A stretch of DNA of 64,000 nt from assembly GCF_000381765.1 (NCBI RefSeq), contig NZ_KB907080.1, positions 110,448 through 174,447 of the forward strand, written 5' to 3'. The notes under the pieces are model-generated. The model worked only from the letters and a program-made list of their open reading frames with translations, was not told the DNA's origin and ran no database searches. The DNA is from [Zimmermannella] faecalis ATCC 13722 (GTDB lineage Bacteria > Actinomycetota > Actinomycetes > Actinomycetales > Microbacteriaceae). This document shows positions 43,232-51,887 of this stretch, piece after piece (positions within the stretch are counted from its first letter, which is position 1; each line of letters begins with the position of its first letter). Both the position numbers and the translations under genes were made by a program.

Positions 43232-46200
43232 CTAAATGAGCCCCTCCGACAGGTGGTTCGGAGTGCCGAAACGGTGTGCCGTGATCGAGACCGCCTGCTC
43301 GCGCAGGTGCGGCAGCAGCTCGACTCGACCCGCGCGCACAACCTCCCCAGCGTAGACGGCGATGTCGGGCTTGCCCGAACTCGCCGCAACGATCGCGGCG
43401 TGTTCGGCGTCGCGCGAGGCACCGGCGACGAGGCGGATGCGCGCCCCGGCCGCGGGCCCCTCTTGCGCCGCGAGCCGGGTCACCCGGCTGCGCCACAGCG
43501 TGGCGTCTTCGACCACGACGGTCGCGCCAAGTCCGCGCAGGTGCTGCTGCACCTCGGTCGGCAGCGCCTCGGCGGCCGAGACGGTCACGGTCGACTCGGC
43601 CGCGAGCGCGGCGGCGATCGCGCGGATGCGATGGTGCAGCGGCGCGTCGGCGGCGAGACGGATCGTCACGGGAACGGGGCGGTAGCGCAGCAGGTTGCGC
43701 TCGACGCCGAGCTGCGACGCGTCGCGGGCGATGCCAAACTCGTCGGCCCAGGCGTGCGCATCCGACGACACGGCGTCGTGCAGCCACGCGAGGTCGCCGC
43801 CGCTGACGCCGGCGCGTTCGGCCGCCGCGAGCAGCTCGGCCACGTGCGGGCGCGGCGCGAGCGACGCCGAGGTGACCGGCGCATCCGACCACTCGCCGAG
43901 CGCGTGCAGGTAGTTCGGGCCGCCGGCCTTCGTGCCCGGGCCGATCGCCGACTTCTTCCAGCCGCCGAACGACTGGCGGCGCACGATCGCGCCCGTGATG
44001 CCGCGGTTCACGTAGAGGTTGCCGGCCTCGGTGCGCTCGAGCCAGGTGGCGAGGTCGCCGCGGTCGAGCGAGTGGAGGCCCGACGTGAGGCCGTAGTCGA
44101 TCTCGTTCACGATGTCGATCGCCTCGTCGAGGGTGTCGGCGGTCATGATGCCGAGAATCGGGCCGAAGTACTCGGTGAGGTGGTATTCGCTGCCGCGCTT
44201 GACGCCGTCGCGCACGCCCGGCGTCCAGAGCTTCACCTCGCCCTTCGCGTCACGCGAAAGCTCGCCCGCGTCGGTCACCGGCTTCGGTTCAACGAGCCAC
44301 GACTCGCCCTCGCCGAGCGTCGTGAGACCACGCAGCAGTTTGCCGCTGGGGGCAGTGATGATCGGGCCCATCTGGCTCTCGAGACGGTCAGGGGTGCCGA
44401 CCTTGAGCGAGCGCACGGCGTCGAGCAGCTGCCGGTGGAACCGCGGCGACTTCGCCACCGAGCCAACGAGCACGACGAGCGATGCCGCCGAGCACTTCTG
44501 GCCGGCGTGACCGAAGGCCGAGTTCACGACGTCCCTCACCGCGAGGTCGAGGTCGGCGTTCGGGGTGACGATGATCGCGTTCTTGCCGCTCGTCTCGGCG
44601 AGAATCGGCAGGTCGGGGCGGGCCTCGCGCATCGCGGTGGCCGTCTCGTAGGCACCCGTGAGAATGACGCGCTCGACGCGCTCGTCGGCGATGAGCTTCG
44701 TGCTGAGCTGGCGGTCGCCGAACTGCACGTACTGCAGCACGTCGCGCGGCACGCCGGCCTCCCAGAGCACCTGGGCAACGACGGCGCCCGTGCGGGCCGC
44801 GGCCGAGGCCGGCTTGAAGATGACGCTCGCGCCCGACGCGAGCGCCGCGAGCACGCCGCCCGCGGGAATCGCGGTCGGGAAGTTCCACGGCGGAATCACC
44901 GCGATGAGCCGCTTCGACTCGTACTTCGCGCCGTCGACGCGCTCGAGCTCCTGGCCGAGGGCCGCGTAATAGTGCGCGAAGTCAATTGCCTCGCTCACCT
45001 CGGGGTCGCCCTGGTCGAGCGTCTTGCCGCACTCCGAGCCCATGACCTCGAGCAGCTCGCCGCGGTGCGCCTCGAGCAGCTCGCCGGCGCGGTGGAGGAT
45101 GCGCGTGCGCTCGGTTACACCGAGGTCGCGCCACGCCTGCGCGGCGTCGACGCCGCGCGCGATCGCCGCGTCGAGCCCCGCCTCGTCGGCGATGCGCGCC
45201 TGCTCGACGAGCTCGCGACCGAGGTCGGAGCCAACCATGCGCTGCGCGATGCCGCGGCCCCACGCCCGGTTGCCGGGCAGGTCGGGGTCGGTGTCGGGCG
45301 TGTTCTCGAAGCCCTCGTAGCCGCCCTGCGTCCAGGCATCGACCCGCGCATCCACGCCCTCGGCGTCGAACTCGCGGCGGTCTTGCGTGCGGTTCGGCGC
45401 GGGCACGTGGAAGTGCTCGGCGTCGCCGTCGGCGGTGATGCCCTCGAGCTCGGCGAGCGAGGCGAGGAAGCGCTGCTTCTCACGCTCGAAGAGCTTCTCG
45501 TTGTCGTTGAGCTCGAACACCGCCGACATGAAGTTCTCGTGGCTCGCGCCCTCTTCGAGGCGGCGAATGAGGTAGGCGATCGCAACGTCGAACTCGTCGG
45601 GGTGCACGACCGGGGTGTAGAGCAGCAGCGAGCCGACCTCGCGCTTCACGACCTCGGCCTGGCCGGTGGCCATGCCGAGCAGCATCTCGAACTCGACGCC
45701 AGACTCGGCGCCGCGGGCCTTCGCGAGCAACCACGCAAGCGCGACGTCGAAGAGGTTGTGGCCCGCGATGCCGACGCGCACGTTGCGCACTCGGTCGGCG
45801 GTGAGCGCGTAGTCGAGTACGGCCTTGTAGCTCGTGTCGCTGTCTTGCTTCGTGCCCCACGTGGCCTGCGGCCAGCCGTGAATCATTGCGTCGACGTGCT
45901 CCATCGGCAGGTTCGCGCCCTTCACGACGCGCACCTTGATCGGGGCGCCGCCGGCGGCGACGCGCTTGCCCGCCCACTCCTGCAGCCGCATCATCGCGCC
46001 GAGCGCGTCGGGCAGGTAGGCCTGCAGCACGATGCCGGCCTCGAGGTTCTTAAACTCGGGGCGGTCGAGGATGCGCGTGAACACCTCGATCGTGAGGTCG
46101 AGGTCTTTGTACTCCTCCATATCGAGGTTGATGAACTTCTTCGGGCTCGCGGCGGCGGCGCGGGCGAACAGCGGAACGAGCTGCGCCTCGATGTGATCGA

Positions 46201-46801
46201 CGGCCTCGGCGAACGCCCAGTGGTTGTGCGGCGCGACGGTCGACGACACCTTGATCGACACGTAGTCGACGTCGGGGCGTTCGAGGAGCGCGTGCGTGCC
46301 CGCGAGGCGGCGGTCGGCCTCGCCCTCGCCGAGGATTGCCTCGCCGAGCAGGTTGATGTTGAGGCGCACGTTGTCGCGCTTGATCTTCGCGATGGCGGGC
46401 CCGAGCTTCGCGTCGGTCGCGTCGATGATGAGGTGACGCACCATCTGCCGCAGCACCTTGCGGGCGATCGGCACGACCACGCTCGGGAGCACGGGGCCGA
46501 CGGCGCCGCCGAGGCCAATCGCGCCGCGCATCGGCGCGGGCAGGAACGACGGCGTGAGCGGGGTGAGCTTCTTCAGGTTCTTCGCGGCCGCGCCGAGGTC
46601 TTCGGGGCGCACGACGCCGTCGACGAACCCGACCGTGAAGTCGAGGCCGTGCTCATCCCGCAGCACGCCCGCGAGGCGGCCCGCGGCGGGGTCGACGGGC
46701 TGCTCCGCGGCCTCGGCGAGCCAGCGCCGCACGAGTTCTACGACCGCGTTCGCGAGATCTTGCGGACGAACTTCACGCACCAACGACGATTGCGACGTCA
46801 C
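43232..46801 (-). CDS. putA: bifunctional proline dehydrogenase / P5C dehydrogenase
   Basis: A 1189-residue protein. The N-terminal FAD-binding proline dehydrogenase barrel runs to about residue 440 (NINLLGEAILGE, DYVSIKVSSTV, NLDMEEYKDLD, VRVVKGANLPMEHVD). A linker leads to the NAD-dependent aldehyde dehydrogenase domain from about 540 (VIPPWNFPTAIP, ILAETSGKNA near residue 736, catalytic Cys770 in HAGQKCSAAS). The last about 170 residues resemble the conserved C-terminal domain of long PutA proteins. It turns proline to glutamate with channelling of the intermediate. There is no N-terminal DNA-binding domain, so regulation is left to the divergent LysR. The GTG at 46801 is preferred, with AAAGG upstream. 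Confidence 0.95.
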   Translation of the reverse strand: MTSQSSLVREVRPQDLANAVVELVRRWLAEAAEQPVDPAAGRLAGVLRDEHGLDFTVGFVDGVVRPEDLGAAAKNLKKLTPLTPSFLPAPMRGAIGLGGAVGPVLPSVVVPIARKVLRQMVRHLIIDATDAKLGPAIAKIKRDNVRLNINLLGEAILGEGEADRRLAGTHALLERPDVDYVSIKVSSTVAPHNHWAFAEAVDHIEAQLVPLFARAAAASPKKFINLDMEEYKDLDLTIEVFTRILDRPEFKNLEAGIVLQAYLPDALGAMMRLQEWAGKRVAAGGAPIKVRVVKGANLPMEHVDAMIHGWPQATWGTKQDSDTSYKAVLDYALTADRVRNVRVGIAGHNLFDVALAWLLAKARGAESGVEFEMLLGMATGQAEVVKREVGSLLLYTPVVHPDEFDVAIAYLIRRLEEGASHENFMSAVFELNDNEKLFEREKQRFLASLAELEGITADGDAEHFHVPAPNRTQDRREFDAEGVDARVDAWTQGGYEGFENTPDTDPDLPGNRAWGRGIAQRMVGSDLGRELVEQARIADEAGLDAAIARGVDAAQAWRDLGVTERTRILHRAGELLEAHRGELLEVMGSECGKTLDQGDPEVSEAIDFAHYYAALGQELERVDGAKYESKRLIAVIPPWNFPTAIPAGGVLAALASGASVIFKPASAAARTGAVVAQVLWEAGVPRDVLQYVQFGDRQLSTKLIADERVERVILTGAYETATAMREARPDLPILAETSGKNAIIVTPNADLDLAVRDVVNSAFGHAGQKCSAASLVVLVGSVAKSPRFHRQLLDAVRSLKVGTPDRLESQMGPIITAPSGKLLRGLTTLGEGESWLVEPKPVTDAGELSRDAKGEVKLWTPGVRDGVKRGSEYHLTEYFGPILGIMTADTLDEAIDIVNEIDYGLTSGLHSLDRGDLATWLERTEAGNLYVNRGITGAIVRRQSFGGWKKSAIGPGTKAGGPNYLHALGEWSDAPVTSASLAPRPHVAELLAAAERAGVSGGDLAWLHDAVSSDAHAWADEFGIARDASQLGVERNLLRYRPVPVTIRLAADAPLHHRIRAIAAALAAESTVTVSAAEALPTEVQQHLRGLGATVVVEDATLWRSRVTRLAAQEGPAAGARIRLVAGASRDAEHAAIVAASSGKPDIAVYAGEVVRAGRVELLPHLREQAVSITAHRFGTPNHLSEGLI

Positions 46802-46924
46802 GATCAGCCTTTCGACACGTCGAGCAGCGCTCGAGCAACTGGGGCGGCGCCAGGATCCTTCGTTGTGATCGCGGGGCGCACGCCGGGGTGACTCCAGTGT
46901 GGGCCTCGTTAACCGTGACGTAAA

Positions 46925-46940
46925 GTAACGGTAGTTACCG
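46925..46940. promoter_or_regulatory. overlapping dyads in the putA/lysR gap
   Basis: GTAAC-GGTA-GTTAC (46925-46938) overlaps CGGTA-GT-TACCG (46929-46940). It lies 49 bases before the LysR start and 124 bases before putA. Short AT-containing dyads of this kind are typical LysR targets, so this is the candidate proline-response operator. Confidence 0.5.
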
Positions 46941-46988
46941 AATAGCATGAAGTTTTGCTAATGCTTTTTTCGTGAGAGGGCGACACGG

Positions 46989-47927
46989 ATGCTCGAGATG
47001 AAACGGCTGCGGTTGCTCTGGGAGCTCTCGAGCCGCGGCACGATCGCCGCGGTCGCCGAGGCGCTCGCCTACACGCCGTCGGCCGTGTCACAGCAGCTCG
47101 CGCTGCTCGAGCGCGAGGCGGGGGTGCAGCTCCTGCGCAAGTCGGGCCGCACGCTCGAGTTCACCGCGACCGGCGAGGCCCTCGTGCGCGAGGCCGAGGA
47201 ACTCTTGAACGGGCTCGAACGCGCCGAGTCGGTGCTGCGACGCTCCCCCGCCGACACCTCGGGCACGATTCGGGTCGCGGCATTCCAGACCGCCGTGCTC
47301 GCGCTGTTTCCCCACGTCCTGCAGCGGCTCCGCCGGGTCGCGCCGCAGCTTCGGGTCGAGCTCGTGCAGTACGAGCCCGAGACCGCCCTCAGCGAGACGT
47401 GGGCGCGCAGTTTCGACCTCGTCGTCGCCGAGCAGTACCCGGGCCACGCCGCCCGGCACTTCCGCGGGCTCGACCGCCGCCCACTCACGACCGACCGCAT
47501 CCAGCTCGCCGTGCCGCCCCTCGGCGCCGGTGGCCCCGAGTTCGACGCGATCACCAGGATCGAGGACGCCGCCGACCTGCCATGGGTCATGGAGCCGCCG
47601 GGAACCGCAACGCGGCACTGGGCGGAGCAGTCGTGCCGCCGCGCCGGGTTTGAGCCCGACGTGCGGTTCGAAACCGCCGACCTGCAGGCACACGTGCGGC
47701 TCGTCGAGACCGGCAACGCCGTCGCGCTGCTGCCGAGCCTCGTGCACATCGCCGAACCGCGCGTGCGGCTCATCGATCAGGAGGGGTCGCCGCGGCGCGA
47801 GCTGTTCACCGCCGCACGCGAGGCGAGCAAGGGTCACCCCGCAATCGCGGCGGTTCGGGATGCGCTCGCCACCGTCGTGCGCGACCTGACGGGCACCGCC
47901 CGCCCCGCGCATCCCGACGGTGCCTGA
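46989..47927 (+). CDS. LysR-family regulator, probable put regulator
   Basis: A 312-residue LysR protein with the helix-turn-helix at about residues 5-65 (LRLLWELSSRGTIAAVAEAL, TPSAVSQQLALLEREAG) and a two-lobe effector domain after residue 90. It is divergent from putA with a 187-base gap that contains a dyad, so it most likely controls proline catabolism, with proline or pyrroline carboxylate as effector. The C-terminus is followed by a hairpin shared with the convergent msrA. Confidence 0.9.
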   Translation: MLEMKRLRLLWELSSRGTIAAVAEALAYTPSAVSQQLALLEREAGVQLLRKSGRTLEFTATGEALVREAEELLNGLERAESVLRRSPADTSGTIRVAAFQTAVLALFPHVLQRLRRVAPQLRVELVQYEPETALSETWARSFDLVVAEQYPGHAARHFRGLDRRPLTTDRIQLAVPPLGAGGPEFDAITRIEDAADLPWVMEPPGTATRHWAEQSCRRAGFEPDVRFETADLQAHVRLVETGNAVALLPSLVHIAEPRVRLIDQEGSPRRELFTAAREASKGHPAIAAVRDALATVVRDLTGTARPAHPDGA

Positions 47928-47941
47928 TCATCCCGACGAGG

Positions 47942-47999
47942 CCTGATCAACCAGACGAGACCTGATGGCACACCAGCAGGTCTCGTCGGCGCGATCAGG
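47942..47999. terminator. two-tier hairpin between lysR and msrA
   Basis: Inner arms GACGAGACCTG (47954-47964) and CAGGTCTCGTC (47977-47987), outer arms CCTGATC (47942-47948) and GATCAGG (47993-47999). It lies between two convergent genes and is suited to act on both strands. The outer and inner arms are related to each other and to GACGAGGCCTGATC just to the left (47935-47948), suggesting local duplication. Confidence 0.75.
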
Positions 48000-48027
48000 T
48001 TTGGTCGGTGACAGCAGGGCTCGCGGG

Positions 48028-48549
48028 CTACTTCATCCACTCGGCGAAGCCGGCGCGCACCTTGTTCACCTTCGGCACGGCAACTGCGAGGCAGTAGCCC
48101 TGGCCAGGATTCTTCGCGAAGAAGTCCTGGTGGTAGTCCTCGGCGACGTAAAATTCGGTGGGCTCCTCGAGCGTCGTCACGACGCCGCCGCCCCAGATGT
48201 CGTTCGCGCGCTCGATCGCGGCCTCGAACGTCTCGCGCTGGGCGTCGTCGGCGGGGAACATCGCCGAGCGGTACTGCGGGCCAATGTCGTTGCCCTGGCG
48301 GTTGAGCTGGCGCGGGTCGTGCAGCGTGAAGAACATGTCGAGAATGACGTTGCCGGGCACGACCTCCTCGTCGAACACGACCTTCACGACCTCGGCGTGC
48401 CCGGTCGTGCCGGTGCAGACCTGCTCGTAGGTCGGGTGCTCGACGGTGCCGCCGGCGTAGCCCGAGATGACGTCGCTCACGCCCTTCACGTTGCGGTACA
48501 CCGCGTCGAGGCACCAGAAACATCCACCAGCAAGCTCATACGTCGTCAT
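48028..48549 (-). CDS. msrA: peptide-methionine (S)-S-oxide reductase
   Basis: A 173-residue enzyme. The active site GGCFWCLDA has the nucleophilic Cys10 and Phe-Trp that bind the sulfoxide; GVSDVISGYAGG, GHAEVVKVVFD and YHQDFF also fit. It repairs oxidised methionine using thioredoxin. No typical recycling Cys pair is seen at the C-terminus (ends FAEWMK), so Cys13 or another Cys may resolve the intermediate. The start is at 48549; an upstream extension lacks support. Confidence 0.95.
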   Translation of the reverse strand: MTTYELAGGCFWCLDAVYRNVKGVSDVISGYAGGTVEHPTYEQVCTGTTGHAEVVKVVFDEEVVPGNVILDMFFTLHDPRQLNRQGNDIGPQYRSAMFPADDAQRETFEAAIERANDIWGGGVVTTLEEPTEFYVAEDYHQDFFAKNPGQGYCLAVAVPKVNKVRAGFAEWMK

Positions 48550-48589
48550 GCGGGCAATGCTACGCCCGCAGCCTGGCACCGGCCCTCCG

Positions 48590-48650
48590 CATGGGTTGTC
48601 AAAGAAGCACGATTGCGCGGCTCACGATAGGGCTTTTGCGACAACCCATG
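48590..48650. repeat. spaced inverted repeat upstream of msrA and a small gene
   Basis: CATGGGTTGTC (48590-48600) and GACAACCCATG (48640-48650) are perfect 11-base arms 39 bases apart. It lies 41 bases upstream of the msrA start (minus strand) and 126 bases upstream of the small gene at 48776. Farther right, CGCGTGCA occurs three times (48680, 48709, 48752), the middle copy inside the 12-base palindrome CGCGTGCACGCG. Confidence 0.6.
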
Positions 48651-48775
48651 GCCGCGGATACGCGGGACGACCGGGCGGGCGCGTGCACACGCACGATCGG
48701 CACGGATACGCGTGCACGCGAGCATGTCGCAGGCTCGGCATACGCTGCGGGCGCGTGCAAGAGAACGGAGTTGCC

Positions 48776-49018
48776 ATGACCATCACCCTGCTCCCCCGAA
48801 CCAATGACCTCGTGCGCGAGCGCGCGGGCCTGCGCATCCATCAGCTCACCGAGACCCGCTGGCGCGTGACCCAGCCCGGCGGCGCGATCGTCGGCTATCT
48901 CGAGCGCCGCGGCGACGCGGTGGTCGTCATGCGCATGACCGCCGACCGTCGCGGATTCTTCGATATCGGGGAGTTCGACGACCTCGACGAGGCGTTCGAC
49001 GCGCTGCGCCGCATGTGA
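48776..49018 (+). CDS. 80-residue protein of unknown function
   Basis: GGAG precedes ATG 48776. The protein is compact and basic in its first half (RTNDLVRERAGLRIHQ, TRWRVTQPGGAIVGYLERRG) and acidic at the end (FDIGEFDDLDEAFDALRRM). The pattern suggests a small beta-rich fold with a C-terminal helix. No signal peptide or membrane helix, and no family recognised. It is convergent with nadE with only four bases between. Confidence 0.75.
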   Translation: MTITLLPRTNDLVRERAGLRIHQLTETRWRVTQPGGAIVGYLERRGDAVVVMRMTADRRGFFDIGEFDDLDEAFDALRRM

Positions 49019-49022
49019 CGCG

Positions 49023-49835
49023 CTAGCGCCACCAGGTGTCGAACGGCGTCACCGGCACGGTGCGCTTGTGGCGCGTGCGCGCGTAGTAGCCCTCGAGCTT
49101 CTCGGCGACCGCGTCGTCGACCTCGCCGCCCGTGAGGTACGTGTCGATGTCGTCGTAACGAAGGCCGAGCTCCTCCTCGTCGGCTCGGCCCGGCTTGCCG
49201 TCGAGCAGGTCGGCGGTCGGCACCTTGAGGTAGAGCCGCTCGGGGGCGCCGAGTTCCACGAGGAGCTGTCGGCCCTGCCCCTTCGTGAGTCCAGTGAGCG
49301 GTGTGAGGTCGCACGCACCATCGCCGAACTTCGTGAAGAAGCCCGTGACCGCCTCGGCGGCGTGATCGGTGCCGATCACGAGCGCGCGGCGTTCGGCCGC
49401 AATCGCGTACTGCGCGACCATGCGGATGCGGGCCTTCGAGTTTCCTCGGTTGAAGTCGGCAAACGAAAGACCCTCGGCGCCTGCGTCGAGCCCGTCGACC
49501 GCGGGCTTGATGTTGAAGTCGATCACCTCGTCGGCGCCGATGAAGTCAAGCGCGAGGCGCGCGTCGTCTTCGTCGGCCTGCACGCCGTAGGGCAGCCTGA
49601 CGGCGGTAAACCGAGCCTCGTGGCCAGCCTCGCGGAGCTGTTCGCACGCGAGCTGCGCGAGGCGCCCCGCGAGCGACGAGTCTTGCCCGCCCGAGATGCC
49701 GAGCACAAACCCGGCGCTGCCCGTCGCGAGCAAATAGTCGCGCAAGAAGCCGACGCGCGCGTCGATCTCCTGCGCCGGGTCAATCTGTGCCCGAACGTCG
49801 AGCGCTTCGATAATCGCTGCCTGTGCCTCACGCAT
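49023..49835 (-). CDS. nadE: ammonia-dependent NAD synthetase
   Basis: A 270-residue enzyme of the short, glutaminase-free type. The ATP-pyrophosphatase loop is [53 protein letters not shown] and [21 protein letters not shown] are all family signatures. It adds ammonia to nicotinic acid adenine dinucleotide to give NAD. The start at 49835 gives MREAQAAII as in other NadE proteins. It is divergent from the second siderophore operon. Confidence 0.95.
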   Translation of the reverse strand: MREAQAAIIEALDVRAQIDPAQEIDARVGFLRDYLLATGSAGFVLGISGGQDSSLAGRLAQLACEQLREAGHEARFTAVRLPYGVQADEDDARLALDFIGADEVIDFNIKPAVDGLDAGAEGLSFADFNRGNSKARIRMVAQYAIAAERRALVIGTDHAAEAVTGFFTKFGDGACDLTPLTGLTKGQGRQLLVELGAPERLYLKVPTADLLDGKPGRADEEELGLRYDDIDTYLTGGEVDDAVAEKLEGYYARTRHKRTVPVTPFDTWWR

Positions 49836-49883
49836 GTTGTCGAGTCTCCCACGGTGCACCCGACGCGCGATACTGGCTTGACT

Positions 49884-49902
49884 TTAGGCTAGGCTTACCT
49901 AC
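49884..49902 (+). promoter_or_regulatory. strong DtxR/IdeR iron box
   Basis: TTAGGCTAGGCTTACCTAC matches the DtxR consensus TTAGGTTAGGCTAACCTAA at 16 of 19 positions. It lies 30 bases before the ATPase start, overlapping the promoter: TTGACT (49878-49883) ends at its left edge and TAAAAT (49905-49910) begins just past it. Iron-loaded DtxR should shut off the operon. Confidence 0.85.
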
Positions 49903-49931
49903 CGTAAAATCCCCCATTTCGAGAGCGAGCT

Positions 49932-50834
49932 ATGCCCGAACTGCAGTCGCTGCACGCCCGTGACCTGGTACTGCGCTACGGCAGCAGCGACGTCGTCCAC
50001 GGGGTCTCCCTCGGGCTCGAGCCGGGCCACGTCACGGCACTCGTCGGCCCGAACGGCAGCGGCAAATCGACGGTGCTGCGCTCGATCGCCCGCCTGCATC
50101 CGATCACCGAGGGCGAGGTTGTGCTGCGCGATGCGAGCGCCGCCGGCGACGACGCGCCGCAGGATGCGCCCGAGCAGCAGGCGCGCGTGTTCAGCCCGCG
50201 GGAGTTCGCGCGCCTTGTCACGCTCTTTTCGCAGTCGCGGCAGGCGCCGCAGGGCATCACGGTGCGCGAGGTCGTCGCGTTCGGCCGCCACCCGTACCGC
50301 CGCCGGTTCTCGGGCCTCACCGAGGTCGACCGGGCCGCGATCGACGGCGCGATGGCCCGCACAGGCATCGCGCCGATGGCCGACCGTGCCGCTGGCGAAC
50401 TCTCGGGCGGCGAACTGCAGCGCGTGTGGCTCGCGGCCTGCCTCGCGCAGGACACGGGCGTCGTGCTGCTCGATGAGCCGACGAACCACCTCGACCTCCG
50501 CTACCAGTTCGAGACGCTCGAGGTCGTGCGCGATCTCGCCGAGGTGCAGGGTGCCGCCGTCGGCATCGTGCTGCACGACCTCGACCAAGCCGCTTCAATC
50601 GCCGACACCCTCGTGCTCATGCGCTCAGGGCGCATCCACGCCGTCGGCGAGCCCCTCGCCGTGCTCACCGCCGAGCACATTCGCGAGGTCTATGAGATCG
50701 ACGTCGAGGTCTTCTTCGACGCTGACGCAGGCCGCCTGCGTATCGATCCGGTCGGTCGGCATGTCCGGTCGGCTTCCCCAGGCGACCCGAGCACTCGGGT
50801 CGGCATCCCCTACGAAAGTGAGCACCACGCATGA
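49932..50834 (+). CDS. siderophore ABC importer ATPase (FecE-type)
   Basis: A 300-residue ATPase: Walker A GPNGSGKST, Q-loop LFSQSRQ, signature ELSGGELQR, Walker B VVLLDEPTNHLD and H-loop VLHDLDQA. FGRHPYRRRFSG matches the FecE group. The C-terminal about 50 residues extend past the usual end. It is first in the operon behind the strong iron box, and its stop overlaps the binding-protein start (ATGA). Confidence 0.93.
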   Translation: MPELQSLHARDLVLRYGSSDVVHGVSLGLEPGHVTALVGPNGSGKSTVLRSIARLHPITEGEVVLRDASAAGDDAPQDAPEQQARVFSPREFARLVTLFSQSRQAPQGITVREVVAFGRHPYRRRFSGLTEVDRAAIDGAMARTGIAPMADRAAGELSGGELQRVWLAACLAQDTGVVLLDEPTNHLDLRYQFETLEVVRDLAEVQGAAVGIVLHDLDQAASIADTLVLMRSGRIHAVGEPLAVLTAEHIREVYEIDVEVFFDADAGRLRIDPVGRHVRSASPGDPSTRVGIPYESEHHA

Positions 50835-51886
50835 CCCGCACTTCGCGGCTCGCCGCCCTCACGGCGATGGCCGGTATTGCCGCCGTCGCCCTCGCCGGCT
50901 GCGGCACGACCGAGGTTGAGACGCCCTCGACCGATGAGGCATCGGCCGACGTCTCGGCCACCTGCGCCGACGACACGACCACGACGTCGACCGGCCCCGT
51001 CACGATCACCGACCAGCTCGGCCGCACCGTCGAGCTCGACGAGCCGGCAAAGCGCGTCGTCGTGCTCGAGTGGCAGGAAGTCGAAGACGTCCTCAGCCTC
51101 TGCGTCAACCCGGTCGGCGTGGCTGACCCCGAGGGCTACAGCACGTGGGTGAGCGCCGAGGAGCTGCCCGAGGGCACGGCCGACGTCGGCCAGCGAGGCG
51201 AGCCCGACCTCGACTCGATCTACGCGCTCGACCCCGACCTCATCATCGTCGAGGCGTTCACCGCCGACGACGAGCAGCTGAAGAAGCTCGAGGAGGGCGA
51301 CGTGCCCGTGCTCGCGACGGTCGGCGCCGACAGCGACGGCCAGATCGACAACATGAAGACCGTGTTCTCGACGATCGCCGAGGCGCTCGGCCGCAGCGAC
51401 CGCGCCGACCAGATTCTCGACGAGTTCGACGCGTACCTCGCCGACGCGAAGGAGCAGCTCGCCGACTCCGACGCCGCCGGCGAAGAGTTCCTCTACATCG
51501 ACGGCTGGCTCGAGAGCGGCAACCTCTCGATTCGTGCCTACGGTGAGGGCGCCCTGTTCACCGAGCTCGGCGCCGAGCTTGGCCTGAAGCCCGTGTGGAC
51601 GAGCGACCTCGAAGCCGAGTACGGCGACGGCGGCGTGAACAACGAGTACGGCCTCTCGCAAATCGACGTCGAGTCGCTCACCGCGATCGGCGACGCGATG
51701 ATCATCTACGCGAATGACGGCGCAGAAGAGAACTACGTCACCGAGCTCGAGAAGAACGAGGTGTGGCAGTCGCTGCCCGCCGTGCAGGAAGACCGCGCCT
51801 ACGCGTTCCCGCCGAACGTGTGGGGCGCCGGCGGCCCCCGCTCGGTGATGCAGGCGATCGACGGATACGTCGAGATCCTCTCGTAG
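50831..51886 (+). CDS. siderophore-binding lipoprotein
   Basis: A 351-residue FecB-type protein with lipobox VALAGC, a Thr/Ser/Asp-rich linker, then VTITDQLGRTVELDEPAKRV, the typical first strand of the family, and DLIIVEAFTADDEQ later. Its mature part holds two Cys (SATCADD and LSLCVNP) that could form a disulfide. It delivers the ferric siderophore to the fused permease encoded next, two bases downstream. Confidence 0.92.
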   Translation: MTRTSRLAALTAMAGIAAVALAGCGTTEVETPSTDEASADVSATCADDTTTTSTGPVTITDQLGRTVELDEPAKRVVVLEWQEVEDVLSLCVNPVGVADPEGYSTWVSAEELPEGTADVGQRGEPDLDSIYALDPDLIIVEAFTADDEQLKKLEEGDVPVLATVGADSDGQIDNMKTVFSTIAEALGRSDRADQILDEFDAYLADAKEQLADSDAAGEEFLYIDGWLESGNLSIRAYGEGALFTELGAELGLKPVWTSDLEAEYGDGGVNNEYGLSQIDVESLTAIGDAMIIYANDGAEENYVTELEKNEVWQSLPAVQEDRAYAFPPNVWGAGGPRSVMQAIDGYVEILS

Positions 51887-51887
51887 G

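Noticed and set aside
43253..46891. Very long open frame antisense to putA, more than 1200 codons
   Set aside because: It mirrors the high third-position GC of putA, its translation is Arg/Val/Leu/Glu-rich without domains, and it has no ribosome site.
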